A stretch of DNA of 64,000 nucleotides from Protea cynaroides (taxonomy: Eukaryota; Streptophyta; Magnoliopsida; Proteales; Proteaceae): the NCBI GenBank assembly GCA_028583415.1, contig CM053267.1:40655834-40719833 (forward strand), in the 5' to 3' direction. Shown here one piece after another: positions 34,169 through 45,827 of this stretch. The position numbers and the translations under genes were made by a program. The notes below the pieces were generated by a model, which did not search any database, had not been told where the DNA came from, and saw only the letters and a program-made list of their open reading frames with translations. How positions within the stretch are numbered: the stretch's first letter is position 1; each line of letters opens with the position of its first letter.

Positions 34169-36597
34169 AGTTTGTTTGCAAATGAACCATGAAAGGAGGA
34201 TTTGGCTTGGTGAACAAGCATGGAAAAAGGGATGCTAATTCAGTTCTTACTCATACATAAAATCCAATTGCTTTGCGACAAATCCTTCTCACCCAAAAAA
34301 AAAAAAAAAAAAAACACTCTAAGTATCTCTCCTTTTCATTTCTATTAAGGGGCTTTACAGAAATGCTTGGATACTCTTTAGAAAAGAAAAGAAAAAATAA
34401 TATAAGACAAAAATAATGACGAAACAATGATCAATTTCTATATCTATATCTCTTTTTCAAGTCAAAATTTTTTTCTCCTTTGCCCATCTTCCAAACATAA
34501 CCTAAATATGTGGGAATGTGATAGCTTTAGTTAAAAAGCACTTGCCTTACTGGACAAAGCCTCTATCGCTCTTCATGTCCTCCATCGATGAATACCCATC
34601 TAATGGGTCCGGAGTAGTATAAATATACATCTGGCACACGGCATCGGCGATGTCCAAAATTGATTCAAACTGAATATGTGTACAAATTCAATGAGAAGCT
34701 AAGTGAGATTATATATGATGAAATTACAAAGGGATCAGATCGGGATTCGATTAGATTCAAAACCAATACGAATTGACTGATTAAATACCGATTACTTGAA
34801 CCATGAATGGTACAGAAGGGCATAAACCCCCAATTTGAATTTTAATCGATGGTACATCCAGTTATGTCATGTGGAATGATACTGAAATAATTCAAGTTGT
34901 TAGATAATAGATAATGGCTTGAATTTGCCATTTTCTAAATTTCATACTCAAATTCAGTGATCTATCCTCCTATGTATTTATTTACACCCTCTAGGTATTC
35001 CACACATTGGTGTGCACACTTTGGATACTTCTAGTTTTTTCATGGTTATTTTGTAAATTGTTTCACTCCATTTTTGAATTGAAACTTGACGTATGAGAAG
35101 GAAATATTGAGTTCTATTTATCCACAAAATTTTACCTCGTGAAAGCTTTGATCGGTTCATTAATTTACAACTAATTCCAGTATTCTGATTCAACTAAAAA
35201 CCACGTAAGAAACCACTCTCTCCAACAATCCTCGTACCTTCTTCTACTGTTAATTTCCTTTTCTTCTCTTACTCTCTTGTTCTTTCTTTGTTTCTTCTTT
35301 TTCCTCCTTTTCTTTGTTCTTCTCTTTAGATTGAATGGGGTAATTGTAAATGGTAAGTAAATGTGTTTAGTTAATGGTAAAAGACTAACTTAAAACATGT
35401 ACAAAGATATTTTTGGTATTAATATAATTTATAGAAGGTCATAATATCTTGTTATCCACAAGGTCTGTATGATACATACCTAATAATTAAGAGGAGATTT
35501 GTATAATTAATTGCAAAATTTGGAGGTTGGATGCCTTAAAAGATAATGAACAAGAAAAGTGCATGAAATTCCTTTAAATAAGAGGTAAAAATAAAATGAT
35601 ATGTGATTGAGATATTTTTTTCCAAAAAAAAAAAAAAAAAAAAAAAAAGTGGGGTTTGGGGGGGCTCAAGTCACGTATTCTCTTATTTCTTGAGAGGATT
35701 AAAAAAAGAATAAAAAAATCGCCTTGGGTTCTTTGAACTAGGGCCGTCATAATTGAACAAATCCAAAATTACTTTATAACGCCAGCATTAGATTTGATTC
35801 TTAGGGATTAATGAAAAATCAAGTCCTACCGGATGAATCTTATAAGATCATAAGAATGAACCAACCCAATAATGAACCAATACAAGTCAATTCAATCAAT
35901 TCTAAACGATTAATCTAAACCGGATTTTTCTTAACTGTTTGGTTTTGATATATCGTTACAAAACTGAAATCGATTTGAATCAAACTGAAACGACTGATTG
36001 ATATCCGTATTTTGAACAGTAAAATTATCAATGCCCAGTAATGAGAATGGGAGAGAGTGAGGAAGAGAGGCATAGTCAAAGAGGAGAGATATGCAAACTC
36101 TGGGGGCTGATATAACACCCACTCCATTGTTCAAACAAATTAATTAAATTATAGACCATTTCATAAAAACCAACTCATGATATATTTGCCTATTTATTTT
36201 ATGTTTAACACCATCTATAACAAAATAACGGTTTCGATCGTTTGAAATGTTTGGGAACTACTTTGATTACGAGCAAAGACATGAATAATTTTCCTTTAAT
36301 AAAAGATTAAACCCCTACCATGGTACCTTGTTATTCCTATTCCTAATTTTTTCGCTTCCAACTCAACCTCAGTCTGAATCATGGTTATAAATCCAGATAT
36401 GATATATGGATTCAATGGAAAATTGACATTTGTCAGACCCTCAAGAAATTGATAGTAAAACAAATTAGAATTGAAGATCTGATGAGATCTAAAATTGATA
36501 CGTATCAACAGATGAGATGAACCATGGATCGTAGTCTCCTACACACATGCACACAAAACCATTGAATTCCTCCCATAGAAAAGTGACAAAACCTCTT

Positions 36598-36607
36598 TTA
36601 TATATAT
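36598..36607 (+). promoter_or_regulatory. TATA box of the intact plus-strand kinase
   Basis: TTATATATAT lies about 80 bp before the ATG at 36683, preceded by gtgacaaaacctctt, the inverse of the block shared with the minus-strand copies. Confidence 0.6.
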
Positions 36608-36682
36608 GAGCTCGATCTGTAAGTACTAAACTCACACCCAAACCCACCTTGTTTCCTCTTTATCCAACATCTACCACCTACC

Positions 36683-37732
36683 ATGTCTTGGACCAGAGGC
36701 CGCACCCTCGGTCGGGGCTCTTCTGCAACCGTCTCTCTCGCTATGCATCGCCAGTCTTGTGAGGTTTTCGCCGTCAAATCTGCTGAGCTCCCAAGATCTA
36801 AACTCCTGCAAAGGGAACAGAGCATCCTTTCCTTAATCAACTCTCCTCGCATTGTCGGGTACGTTGGCTGCGACTTCACTAATGAGAATGGTCAGCTCCT
36901 CTATAATCTATTCATGGAGTATATCTCCGGTGGTACCCTCACTGACGCAATTCGGGACCAAGGTGGTTGCCTCCATGAGTCTGCAATCCGGTCTCACACT
37001 CGAGCGATTCTGGAGGGGTTGGATTACCTTCACTCCCATGGTCTCGTGCATTGTGACATTAAGGGTCCAAATGTCTTGGTTGGACACAATGGAACCAAAA
37101 TTGCTGACCTTGGTTGCGCGAGATGGGTTGGGGAGCAGGCTCCGGCGGTGCCAATTGCAGGAACTCCACTGTTTATGGCACCTGAAGTGGCTCGAGGGGA
37201 AGAACAGAGTTTCCCGGCTGATGTCTGGGCTCTCGCCTGTACTATAATTGAGATGGCTACAGGGCGTCCTCCATGGCCGGAAGTTACAGACCCGGTCTCT
37301 GCACTTCACCGGATTGCTTTCTCTTCTGATTTGCCGGATTTCCCAAATTTCTTGTCAGAGGAAGCGAAGGACTTTCTGAGCAAATGCTTCAAGAGAGATC
37401 CAAAGGAGCGATGGGCGACCCAAGAGCTTCTTAAGCACCCATTTCTCGGGGAAGAGTGCTCTGTACAAGTGAATTTGAAGCAAAATCACAGTTGTACCTC
37501 CTCAACTTCTCCCACAAGCATACTCAATCAAAGCTTCTGGGAATCAATGGAATCAGACACAGAAACAGAGGTAGAGACGCCAGTTCATATGTCCAACCAA
37601 TTGGTATTAGTTTCTTCCTCAAATTCACCGTCCGAAGGAATCCGGCGGCTGATCAGACACATCTCATCTTTTTCTCCAACACCAAGTCTACCCGATTGGA
37701 GTTGGGGTGAAGATTGGATTACAGTGAGATGA
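36683..37732 (+). CDS. MAPKKK17/18-like protein kinase, intact inverted copy
   Basis: An intact intronless ORF of 349 residues. It has the Gly loop GRGSSATVS (10-18), Lys32, Glu45, HCDIKGPN (123-130), GTP...APE (160-168), a kinase domain to HPFLGEE (about 250), a SPTSILNQSFW segment and a C-terminus at GEDWITVR. The DFG motif reads DLG (142-144), a Phe-to-Leu change that some active kinases tolerate. Asp142 and Gly144 are kept. It lies opposite to the other copies and its 5' homology to them ends near 36297, so the ABRE seen upstream of its sisters is absent. By family it is a stress/ABA-type MAP kinase kinase kinase. The start is the methionine of MSWTRG, equivalent to MAWTRG. Confidence 0.93.
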   Translation: MSWTRGRTLGRGSSATVSLAMHRQSCEVFAVKSAELPRSKLLQREQSILSLINSPRIVGYVGCDFTNENGQLLYNLFMEYISGGTLTDAIRDQGGCLHESAIRSHTRAILEGLDYLHSHGLVHCDIKGPNVLVGHNGTKIADLGCARWVGEQAPAVPIAGTPLFMAPEVARGEEQSFPADVWALACTIIEMATGRPPWPEVTDPVSALHRIAFSSDLPDFPNFLSEEAKDFLSKCFKRDPKERWATQELLKHPFLGEECSVQVNLKQNHSCTSSTSPTSILNQSFWESMESDTETEVETPVHMSNQLVLVSSSNSPSEGIRRLIRHISSFSPTPSLPDWSWGEDWITVR

Positions 37733-38786
37733 AAAAACTCTATGGGCCATGATGAAACTATGATCCCAACAAAAGTAGCAGCTCCGTCGTAAATGATAAT
37801 TCCGTTCACAATTCTATAAATAGTAATAGCCTTAGTAATCACAGGCAGAATACCTTGTAAAGGCGTTAGAGTAATTGCTGTATTTTGTAAATCACAGTTA
37901 TGATTGTCTTCAGTTTCAATTCTTTTATAATCTAAACAAATTTTATGTTCTTATCTCTCTCTCTAGTTCTCTCTCTTAAAAGACTCTAGTTCAGTGTGAT
38001 TGTGATAAAATCTATGTGCGGCGATAACAGCCAAGAGGAGCAGTGGCAACAGATGCAGGGAGACGGGAGCAAACGGTTTCTCTGGTAGGATGCAATGGGC
38101 AGGGCAGTGAGAAAGACTATTATTAACTCACGGTATAGAAATCATCTTCAGTCAGGGGTTCTATAGGAAACTCGGCCTCATCCCACCAATGCTCAACACG
38201 TGGGGATTTACTGGATCCAACCGTCTATCCACCTAACCCTTCTTTATCAAATCACCTCATTCGCTGGATGGACGATTCGAATCCAGCCGATATCCTCCGA
38301 ACCTAGACAGGTGACGATTTGGATAACCCACTACCGTCAAGCTTTGGGGTCGCAGAATCCGAGATGAGACCTTTTTAAAAGGTAACCATATAATGGAAAC
38401 GTACAACAGTGAAGACGCAAGAGACTTGGGTAGCAGAGTCAGACAATAAAAACTCCACGTGGAACGCTTAGGCTTGAAGAAGAGCATCATGAGCTTTATT
38501 CACTGTTGTAGAGTGGTTAGGACATTGACATTTTGCGTCAACGATTGATAAGAGTCGACCGCACTGTTCTTGAGTCAACCCATTGAGATTTTTAAACTAT
38601 TGGTTTTGTTGTGCTTCTTTTGCTTTTCCAGGATGCATCAAATTTTAATGGCCTCATCAAATATTTTTTTTTTCTTTTTAGTAAAAATTCATATTGTTAT
38701 TTTGAATTTTAAAAACGTCACTGATGCCAGCGAAGGAGAGTATGATAGAGTAAGCAACTCTTAACAAAAAGCGGGAGAGAGGGGTT

Positions 38787-38924
38787 ATTATCGTCTTCAA
38801 TTACTGGATCCTCCAATCGAGGATCCAACGGTCTCTCTCAACCAGGCGTACCTACCAATGTATTGGTAGGCGCACCGAATTAAAGAGAGACCGCTGGATC
38901 CTCACAGCAATTGGAGAGGATAAT
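38787..38924. mobile_element. Foldback MITE of a second type
   Basis: attatcgtcttcaattactg pairs with gcaattggagaggataat. Inside, ggatcc...aacggtctctctc pairs with agagagaccgctggatcc. It is about 138 bp and noncoding. No target duplication was found. Confidence 0.7.
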
Positions 38925-39042
38925 GACTTGAGAGAGAAAGGGAGAGAGAGGAAAGGATACAACCGTAAATCTCCAATGCCATGACGATATTAAATGGATG
39001 GAAAAGAAAACATGCAATGGAGGGTAGGTTTTGCCCAGGAAC

Positions 39043-39440
39043 CTTTACAAATGCCAGCAACTCTTTTGTCCACATGCACATATATTCATATACAATATTA
39101 GTCCCAGTAAACTAGGGATCCGCAACCTCTCCTCCCAGTGAGGATGGAGACGCCCCCGTCAGATGACGACACGTGGGTCTCGGGTGAATCCGAGTCTCAC
39201 GTTCGAGTCAACATCCCCTGTCGGCTCAGCTTATCGGTTGAGTATCAACTTTAACGTGGGACTCGGATTTACCTGAGATTCACGTGTCGGTCATCCAACA
39301 GGGACGTCCCCGTCCTATCAGAGGTAGGTTCTGAGAAGAAAAGATTTGTATCCGTAAACTAGTTAGTTAGTGGGTGAAAGAAGCACCCAAATGACAGCAT
39401 CTCTTTTGTCCACATATACGTTGGTCCCACTAAGATAGTT
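39043..39440. repeat. Degenerate tandem tract (copy D, inverted)
   Basis: Inverse of the 7087-type tract (aaatgccagcaactcttttg, agttagttagtgggtgaaag, ggtgaatgaaataa). It is interrupted by the foldback MITE at 39116-39353. The orientation agrees with the inverted kinase copy next to it. Confidence 0.65.
39116..39353. mobile_element. Foldback MITE, copy 4, with perfect 9-bp target duplication
   Basis: Ends ggatccgcaacctctcctcc and agaaaagatttgtatcc. Interior pairs acgtgggtctcgggtgaatc with gatttacctgagattcacg. gtaaactag flanks it (39107-39115 and 39354-39362). Confidence 0.9.
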
Positions 39441-39593
39441 AGTAGGTGAATGAAATAACTTTAGCCAAAAACAAGGGATGGAAAACGTTGCTTTGCTGCC
39501 TTCTGCAGCTTCTCTCACCCATCAGTGTTGTCATCCATCACATCAATTTCAAATTTACATCCTCTCCTCTCCTCATGTGGGTATTCTTGCAAA

Positions 39594-39838
39594 TGATCCA
39601 AATCCTTTCTTCCCAAGGTTTTTGGAGGAGAATGATTCCCCCTAGACCATGTGTGATACGTTGGTATTGACTGGATCCTGGTCCTCCATCTGAGTAGATA
39701 AGATGAGTCGACAAAGGGTGTTGGCTTATGCATCGATTCAGATAGAAGATTCGGATTCAATTGACACTCACATGTCGAGCATTGGTTGGTAGGAATCGTC
39801 TCTCCTCCTGAACCCCTAGGAGGAGAGGATTTGAATCC
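39594..39838. mobile_element. Foldback MITE, copy 5, with perfect 9-bp target duplication
   Basis: Ends tgatccaaatcctttcttcc and ggagaggatttgaatcc. tcttgcaaa flanks it (39585-39593 and 39839-39847). A partial relative of the same family lies just to the left (catcctctcctctcc, 39558-39572), so this looks like nested or clustered insertion. Confidence 0.87.
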
Positions 39839-40084
39839 TCTTGCAAAGGGTGTCAATTCTGAATCTCAAAACTTAAAAATCAAGTCAATGGATCACTAAA
39901 AAATCGGTTCAAATTGAATTAAAATTAATCGATTGGATTGCGGTGTAGAACCATTAAATCATTAGTTGACTGATAAAAAGTCAATTAAATAAAACTAAAA
40001 GAATGTGGAATAAACCGATTTGAAAATCAATTAATATCTAATTGTATGTGTAATATTTTATATATAATATATAATTTTAATATG

Positions 40085-41270
40085 ATAGGAGGAGACGTTG
40101 ACAGCTGAATTGGGGTGGCGGTTGCTTTGTGGTTAAGATGATGCCACTCACATGGTGACAGTGGTGTGAACAGGCATGAGTTTCCTCTTTCATTCATGCA
40201 CACAAAGCTGGAGGAAAGAAGAAGTGAATGGAAGAATTTTTATTTATGGTTAAGTCTAAAGACTCTAAACTTAAGGAAATTGTTGTATTTTTATTTGTAA
40301 TCATTACATGAGTGTGCATCCAATGGAATTATTATGGGAATTTTAATATATAGGTTCAGTTTGATTGCAAGTAAAATTCAAAGGGAATGGAAATGAAAAT
40401 TTTTAACTTAATTAAAAAAGAATAACACAACAAGAATGTATAAATTATTTAAATTTTTAGTTATAATTAATAATGACATTTATTAGATATAAAATTTATT
40501 TATTGTTTAAATGCAAGGGATTTGGATGAAAAGTGAAGTATACGTTAATGACTAAATATAGAATAATTCGAAATTAATTATATAGTGATAGCATATGTTT
40601 AATGAATATGAATGTTTTTTTTTTCGAAGTAAGATAATTTTCCATACTTTTTTTTTTAATTTTCTCGTAACCAATCAAAGTCATAGGGACAAGTCTAACA
40701 AGGGTTTTGTTTAAAAAAGAATTTTCGTTTAAGATTTGCAAAGGTGACAAGTGGACCCAAGTAGGATTAGCATTGGATTATCCAATTATGGATCATTGCT
40801 GGTGTCTGCAGTTCGCGTGCATAGTAATTGTGAACTCCAGTTGTTGGATCACAACTGGAGGGACTGCTCAACTTGAGACGAGCTCTACCCTCAAAATGTC
40901 TCCGGTTTGTTTGTTGGTATGAAAATGAACTATGAAGGGAGGTTTTGGCTTGGAGAACAAGTCTCGAAAAAGGGATACTAATTGGATAAAAATCATCTCC
41001 TATTGTTGGAGAGGCGCCAGTCGTGTGATCACGGCTGGCATGAGTGCATGACTGAACGATAGGAGACGATTTGGATTCATATTAATTCTCAATAGTTACT
41101 CAACAAAAATCCAAATTATACACGAAAAATGACTGGGACTTGATACGGTTGACTCTTCCACTTCAGCGTCCAATTTCAAAATAACAGTTCAGATTACAGA
41201 ATAATAAAAAAGGATATTTGACATTTGTGCTGCCCTGTGGTATCAAGGCTTTTTTGCCTTTGATTCTTTT
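40085..41270 (-). other. Orphan kinase 5' flank without a kinase
   Basis: Blocks normally upstream of minus-strand kinases appear in the right order: gttgacagctgaattgggg (near 40095), gtttcctctttcattcatgc (near 40180), aagtggacccaagtaggatt (near 40750), gtttgttggtatgaaaatga (near 40910) and gactcttccacttcagcg (near 41150). To the left, where promoter and CDS would be, the sequence is unrelated. It marks the remains of another array unit. Confidence 0.6.
40984..41078. mobile_element. Short foldback MITE (95 bp)
   Basis: ggataaaaatcatctcctat pairs with ataggagacgatttggattc. The flanks atactaatt (40975-40983) and atattaatt (41079-41087) agree at 8 of 9. Other kinase flanks show the site empty (gggaaactaattcagtagct, 18699-18718). 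Its end motif resembles the larger foldback family. Confidence 0.8.
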
Positions 41271-41965
41271 TTATGCACACTCATTAGGTCGTCTCAAAAA
41301 ATCACAAAATAAAGGGGATTCCACTACTCTCACTCCACAAAGACCACCCATCACAAAAACCTCAATCATTAATAACAACAAATGATCCTAAGTTGGATCT
41401 CTCTACCCCGGCTCCCCACATGGTACAATTACCTTCTCCATGAGTCTTATCACCATCAATGTCCTCCAAGGGTGATTACCCCTCTAATGGGATCGAAGTA
41501 TTAAATCCATGTTTTAGAACATGGTATTGTCAATGAGAAACTGAGATGATATTGTATACAATAATATTAAAACAGAATTAGATTGAGAATTAATAAAATC
41601 TAAAACCAATACGAATCGAAAATCAACTGATCAATCAATCTGATACCAATTACTTGAATTGAAAATCAACTGATCAATCAATCTGATACCAATTACTTGA
41701 ACTATAAATAATACTGAAGGGCATAAAACCCCCAATTCGGATGGGTATTTCCAGCCACAACATAAACAATTGCTGAACGTAGGCATGCTAAGCTCAGTTC
41801 ATTTATCATGGGTGGGTTAAGTGGCCTGTTTTTGTAACATTACAAAATAACAATTTCATCAAAAGTACATCCATTTAGTTCATGTTGAATGGTACTGAAA
41901 TAATTCCAGTTGTTAGATAGTAGATCATGGCTGGAATTTTCTGTTTACGGTTGTACCCCCGACCC

Positions 41966-42015
<50 letters not shown>

Positions 42016-42809
42016 CCCGCGTTGTGCTGAGAATTACTGACGCCTTCATACAGTGCTACATACCTTTGACTCTCCGTTCAGTGTCCGTCGGATTGGCACC
42101 CCTCTTCCAATCCAAATATCAATAATACACCTTATTTATAAATTTCTCATAAATATCTTTATTTATGAGTTTTTCATAATAGATTATCACAATAATGATA
42201 AACACCTTCTATTCTATTTGTATATTTTAGATTATATTAATTTACTTTAAATATAAATAAGTACCATAAATAATATCAAATCCCTACATATATCATAATG
42301 TATTATACAAAAATAAAGCATAATTAAACAATCCTAATTATTGACCTTACTGTTGACCATTTTCTATTATTTGTTTAACTTGTAATAATATATTTTCAAC
42401 ACTCCACTTTGCTTCTCTGCTATTGGGCCCTGATAATTACTCTTTATCTTGATAATTACTCTTCATCTTGCTCTCTATTTTTTTCTTTTGATTCAAAAAG
42501 GAAGTTTATGTATGAGATTTATAGCTCTTAACATCTTCTTAAGTTGTAAATAATTTGAAACTTTATTTTTTTTATTCTTTTAATATAATAAATATTTGTA
42601 TTTTTTTAATGAAAAATCATTCTTATCATTTTATATATTCATTCGAAAAGTGTACAAAAAAAATGGCAACTTTTGATATGATAAATCATTTTCAAAAAAC
42701 TTGAGAAAAATTTCTTTACCTTTGACTTCAGAAACTTTTAAAAATAAATCTGCAAAACCAACATTTTTCATCACTTTTCTATTTTTGCCTAAAAAATTAA
42801 TTGATTTAC
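41271..42809. other. AT-rich DNA with unit remnants, no gene seen
   Basis: Contains a 43-bp duplication at 41618-41703, a (CT)n run at about 41966-42013, and kinase-unit 5' blocks near 42345-42430 (ttgaccattttctatt, ctattgggccctga). No supported coding sequence. Confidence 0.6.
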
Positions 42810-43040
42810 CTACTAACTAACTATCTTATTGAGACTAATGTGGACAAAAGAGCTGCTGCCAAGCTTATTTCACCTACTAACTAACTATCTTATTTGGACT
42901 CACGTGGACGAATGAGCTGTTGCCATTTGTATGCTTTTTTCACCTACTAACTTGTATCTTACTGGGACTAATGTGGACGTGGACTAAAGAACTGCTCCCA
43001 TTTGTCAGATTCATTCACCAACTAATATACTGACTAGTGA
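42810..43040. repeat. Degenerate tandem tract (copy E)
   Basis: gacaaaagagctgctgccaa, gacgaatgagctgttgccat and ctaaagaactgctcccattt with ttcacctactaact between, matching 7087-7370. It is the last trace of the kinase array. Confidence 0.65.
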
Positions 43041-44901
43041 CTAATGTACATGTGTATAAAATGGTTGGAATTTATTCGGTGTGTATTGCGACGTATTAGT
43101 ATATGTATTGAGTGAAAAATACATGGTTTTTTTTTTTCTTAAGAGAAGTGGAATCAAATTAATAGTAAAATTGAAAGTTTTGTAAGGGAAAATATCTTCA
43201 CAATGCTGGTGTATTCAAAGATATACATACCAATAGGGGAATGGAAGTATAGAGAGAAAGTAGCCGGTACATTGGGAGAGGCCCGAATTTTAAGCAAGAG
43301 AGAAAAAGAAAAGAAAATAAGAGAGAAATACACACCGGCATGGAAGAAAGTTTCTCACAATCATCAGCTGATATAGACTAGGCAACGAATCGATCACAAT
43401 TAAAACTACCAATACAACAGATAGCATTATCCCATCTCTAATTAAACATAGGCCCTGATTGATTGCAAGGGGAATACAAATGAAGAGAACTGAAAATTTT
43501 AAATTCAAGAAAAGAAACTTTTGTAATCATTACTTTGCATCTAATTCCTTTGCATTTGGAAAGTAAAATTTTTTTTACATCTAATAAGTATCATTACCAA
43601 ATATAATTAAGTTGTTTTACAATCATATTGTGTTAGGGCTATAAAAAAAAAAAAAAAAAATCCTCCTCTTTAATTTTCCTTATAACCAAACTAAGCCATA
43701 ACAACAAACAGGAGTATAATGCACCATTACTTCACCTCATCTACATAGTTCAATAACATATGTTCCTTAATTTGTCTCTTTCTGCCTTAAGCTGGTTCAG
43801 GAGATCCATGAAACAGCCATTTTTCACAGGCAGTGCAGATACCATCACAAATTCAGTTCTCAATGTCACTACTGTAACACAACATCCATAATTCCAACTA
43901 ATTGAGTCTCGGACAAGATTATGGTAAGAAACAAGTAGAAGGCCCATTTGGAAGCCCAAAAAGATAAATAAAAAACTATTATTAAATTGGGCCTAAAACT
44001 GAATAAATAAAATGGGCCTCAGATGGGCCTGCAATATAGCACAAATAACTTAATAGTTAAAGCCTAACAATATGAAAAGAAAGAAAAAAAGAAAAAGAAA
44101 AGAATTATGCCCAAAGGATGGATCCGCAAGCCCTATGAGGTGTTCCCTTTAGTTTCAAATACATCGGTATAGATTTTAATGGTTGTTTTAAATTGCTCTT
44201 AGTAAATTAATGAAATACTTAATCATTTCAATAATTTGGGGGCAATTCGGTCAAGTTTTGCAGACCTTGCAGAAATTATGCTATCCAAACAAGTCACATG
44301 AGATTTTAGGCATGAGAAAATCTCAAAACATATGGGGGATAAAAAAAAAATTATTTTGGACAGGTGATTGGACTATAAGGCCCATGAGGTTCATGTGAAC
44401 ATATGATGTTAGCATTTTAAAATCTTTTGCATATTAATTAAGACAAACTAAATCAGGTCTAGGTTCTTATCCAAAAAGATAAAAAAAGAAAAATAATTCA
44501 GGTCTACGTTGTCCAAATAAAATCAAGTGGGCTTTTCATGGTACCACCCAGGTATGTTCTGGTGCCATTTATATGGGAAAGGAATCACCACACCAGTGGC
44601 GAGGGATGGAATCTTCGTGCCCCCCAGCACGACGGAGAGGGTGGGTTACAATACATATACAGTGAGGCAGAGTATTAGAGAGGAGAGAGAGTGTCAGAGG
44701 GTGCATGATGTCAATGGTGTGGGAGACATTTTTCCTTATCATATTTATTAATGGTTGAATGCATAAATTTTTTTTTTTTTTTTTTGTCACAAGGAAAAAT
44801 TTATTAGCAAGAGGAATCCGCAAGGAGTAATCCTTGCCAAGAGAGGGAGAATCCATACTTGACGCTGGCTCATATCACTTGTTTTATTTTTCTCATTTTC
44901 A

Positions 44902-44902
<1 letters not shown>

Positions 44903-44966
<64 letters not shown>
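44903..44966. repeat. (TA)n microsatellite
   Basis: About 64 bp of pure TA repeats. The Tyr-Ile-rich ORFs across it are artefacts of the repeat. Confidence 0.95.
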
Positions 44967-44967
<1 letters not shown>

Positions 44968-45579
44968 TTTTCTATCAAATCTTTGGTACATTCTTTTTCT
45001 TGCTTCCAATAAAGTTTAAGCACGTTTTAATTTTTCACTGATTTTCTTCTTGTGGTACAAGGTTTAGTTTTAATTTCTGTTTTTTTTTAATTTCAATAAA
45101 ATATCGTATTTTAAGCCCTACATCTGGACAGGGACAATGAGAATGTGTGGGGGTAGGGGGTAAGGAATTAAACAGTGTGTTTTCGATTTAAAGGTTTGAT
45201 TTGGTTATTTTCAACGCAAAATGGGATAAAATCAAAACCAAATCGTTTATTAAACAATGTCAAAATGCTAATCAAAATTGATTTATAATCAATTTCGGTT
45301 ATTCAGTTTTGAACAGTTTTGCTATCGAGAAGGGAGGAAGAGAGGGAGTCAGGAACACAAAATAGGGGGGAGGGAAAGCATAAAATAATTTTAATGTATT
45401 TCTCGCATTAAGGGATGAAAGCAAGAGTTTAATCTGTTTTAACGGTTCTATACCCTCGGATTTAAATGGTTTCATTTCTGAAATCAGAATCGAACCGTTT
45501 ACCTAAACGATTATATTTTTTAAACAAGAATTTAACCATTAAATAATCGATTTCACGGTTTTGGTTCATTTTGTACTCT

Positions 45580-45690
45580 TTTTTTTTTTTAATGATAGAT
45601 AGACTTCAAAGAGAATTGAATGCATAACTTCTTTGAGATGTTGATCTTTACCAACTGAATGATCATATGTTCAACTTAATTTGAAGTTTT
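45580..45690 (-). mobile_element. SINE copy 4 (reversed)
   Basis: Read on the minus strand: cagttggtaaagatcaac (A-box-like), catctcaaagaagttatgc, attcaattctctttgaag (B-box-like) and an A-rich end (the plus strand shows a run of T near 45584). Confidence 0.55.
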
Positions 45691-45703
45691 GGATGAGCAA
45701 AAA

Positions 45704-45827
45704 GATCTTCTGTAGTGACTGCCAAGGGACAGTGAGATCTTGGCCCCTCAAAATGCATTGGCATGTGTCTCAATACACTTTGAGAGACCAAGATCTTCAC
45801 TGCCACTACCAGTCACTACAGAGGATC
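45704..45827. mobile_element. MITE with TIR gatcttctgtagtgactg
   Basis: The 18-bp left end is the inverse of cagtcactacagaggatc with one mismatch. The interior also pairs (cagtgagatcttgg / ccaagatcttcactg). It is 124 bp with no clear target duplication. Confidence 0.75.

Larger units (their letters stand above)
33104..36297. other. Intergenic DNA with MITEs, no gene seen
   Basis: Kinase 5'-flank blocks continue to about 34310 (ggtggacccaggtagaat near 33527). From there to 36297 is AT-rich DNA without a unit match or convincing ORF. Poly-A/T runs lie near 34300 and 35625. Kinase-unit homology resumes, inverted, near 36297. Confidence 0.55.
37733..40084. other. Inverted kinase 3' flank and repeats, no gene seen
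   Basis: 37733-38640 is the kinase 3' flank in inverted order (tcaacgattgataagagtcg near 38540 and aactattggttttgtt near 38595 match 7530-7620 reversed). It is followed by foldback elements and an inverted tandem tract. From 39850 to 40084 the sequence is unrelated AT-rich DNA. Confidence 0.6.

Noticed and set aside
43750..43959. 69-codon minus-strand ORF ending in a charged helix-like segment
   Set aside because: Too short and without recognisable homology. It could be an old fragment, but the sequence alone does not support it.
44834..45041. Tyr-Ile repeat ORFs on both strands
   Set aside because: They are translations of a (TA)n microsatellite and have no other coding signal.
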